Assembly (NCBI GenBank): GCA_011391595.1
Contig: JAABQG010000032.1
Location: 1-41,540, forward strand
DNA: 41,540 bases
Reading direction: 5' to 3'
Origin: Hydrogenophaga sp.
Lineage (GTDB): Bacteria; Pseudomonadota; Gammaproteobacteria; Burkholderiales; Burkholderiaceae_C
Shown here: positions 41,144 through 41,540 of the stretch, piece after piece
How the letters are laid out: every line of letters begins with the position of its first letter
How positions within the stretch are numbered: the stretch's first letter is position 1
Translations under genes and position numbers: made by a program
The notes under the pieces: generated by a model
Seen by the model: only the letters and a program-made list of their open reading frames with translations
Told to the model about the DNA's origin: nothing
Database searches by the model: none

Positions 41144-41540
41144 TTAGCGCGCGCCTGGCGGTGGCTTCACAACGCGCTTTGGCGGGATTCCGAGGGCCGC
41201 CCGGGCCAGTTCATCGGCCTCGCCGTTGCGGTGGCGCGGTATCCATTGCAGCTTTGCGTGGTCGAATGTTTTCAGCAGTGCGCGGGTCTCGTCGAACAGC
41301 GAGGCCAGGCGTGCGATCGGCTTCGTCATCCCGTCGCCGAGTTGCTCCACCACGACGCTGTTGTCGCAATAGGCGAGCAGCGCTGTCGCGCCGCGATTCC
41401 GCAGCTCGCGAAGGGCCGCCAGCAGGGCCTTCAGCTCGGCTTCGTTGTTGCAGCCTTTCGAGTGGGTCGCCTGCGAGAGGGTGTGACGGGTGCCGTTGGG
41501 TTCGATGATCACCGCGCCGATGCCCATGCGGCCGGGGTTC
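41144..41540 (-). CDS. RNase HI-family protein, 5' end outside the window
   Basis: This partial protein runs open to the window edge, reading NPGRMGIGAVI, the segment following the first catalytic Asp of RNase HI, so about ten or more N-terminal residues are missing. Downstream motifs NNEAELKALLAAL (catalytic Glu) and YCDNSVVVEQ (catalytic Asp) are intact, as is the C-terminal RHRNGEADELARAA. It likely degrades RNA in RNA/DNA hybrids. It is convergent with the Mrr-like gene. Confidence 0.85.
   Translation of the reverse strand, partial: NPGRMGIGAVIIEPNGTRHTLSQATHSKGCNNEAELKALLAALRELRNRGATALLAYCDNSVVVEQLGDGMTKPIARLASLFDETRALLKTFDHAKLQWIPRHRNGEADELARAALGIPPKRVVKPPPGAR

Overview
This GC-rich, gene-dense 41.5 kb window looks like a Comamonadaceae-type betaproteobacterial chromosome (relatives of Variovorax, Rhodoferax or Polaromonas). 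I infer this from protein character, from the housekeeping genes (ftsY, rsmD, coaD, recJ, lolCD) and from a CCCCCGAGGGGG-cored dispersed repeat that I know from that family. No tRNA, rRNA, CRISPR array, transposase or integrase was recognised, and no gene-free stretch exceeds about 230 bases.

Layout. (1) 1-4.6 kb: a selenoneine cluster, with senC (SelD-like) and senB on the minus strand, divergent senA on the plus strand, and convergent egtD, which supplies hercynine. (2) 4.7-8.2 kb: a PhnD/PhnC/PhnE-type ABC importer of the putative selenate family, likely feeding selenium to the cluster. (3) 8.2-15.0 kb, minus strand: six tightly packed genes (VTT-domain/MerA-like flavoprotein, DUF547, DUF3047, SelD-N-terminal-type FAD oxidoreductase, ATP-grasp, YHS lipoprotein) that look like one uncharacterised pathway. 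(4) 15.2-19.6 kb, plus strand: an arsenosugar operon, mtnP-arsS-two glycosyltransferases-arsM. (5) 19.6-23.8 kb: a bufferin/gig-type metallophore operon (bufABC-doxX), a TlpA-like protein, and an ECF sigma factor with a zinc-finger anti-sigma. (6) 23.8-28.6 kb: ftsY, two M16 peptidases and a membrane protein. (7) 28.6-34.4 kb: hemerythrin, PRPP-synthetase-like, AMP/thymidine-phosphorylase-like and Lon-like protease genes with FNR/Anr-type sites. (8) 34.4-41.5 kb: rsmD, coaD, recJ, a phosphoglycerate-mutase-like gene, lolC, lolD, an Mrr-like membrane protein and a partial RNase HI.

The strongest new signal is regulatory. The bipartite motif TGTAAG-N16-(C/T)GACCAA occurs five times, always with a 16-base spacer: before bufA, before the TlpA-like gene, before both divergent operons at 15.0 kb, and inside the sigma gene just upstream of the anti-sigma gene. 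This predicts that the local ECF sigma factor drives the bufferin, arsenosugar and six-gene operons as one metal(loid)-stress regulon, with an internal promoter giving anti-sigma feedback.

A second signal is a ~57 bp dispersed repeat family with seven copies. The copies sit at gene ends, and two encode secretion signal peptides in the same reading frame.
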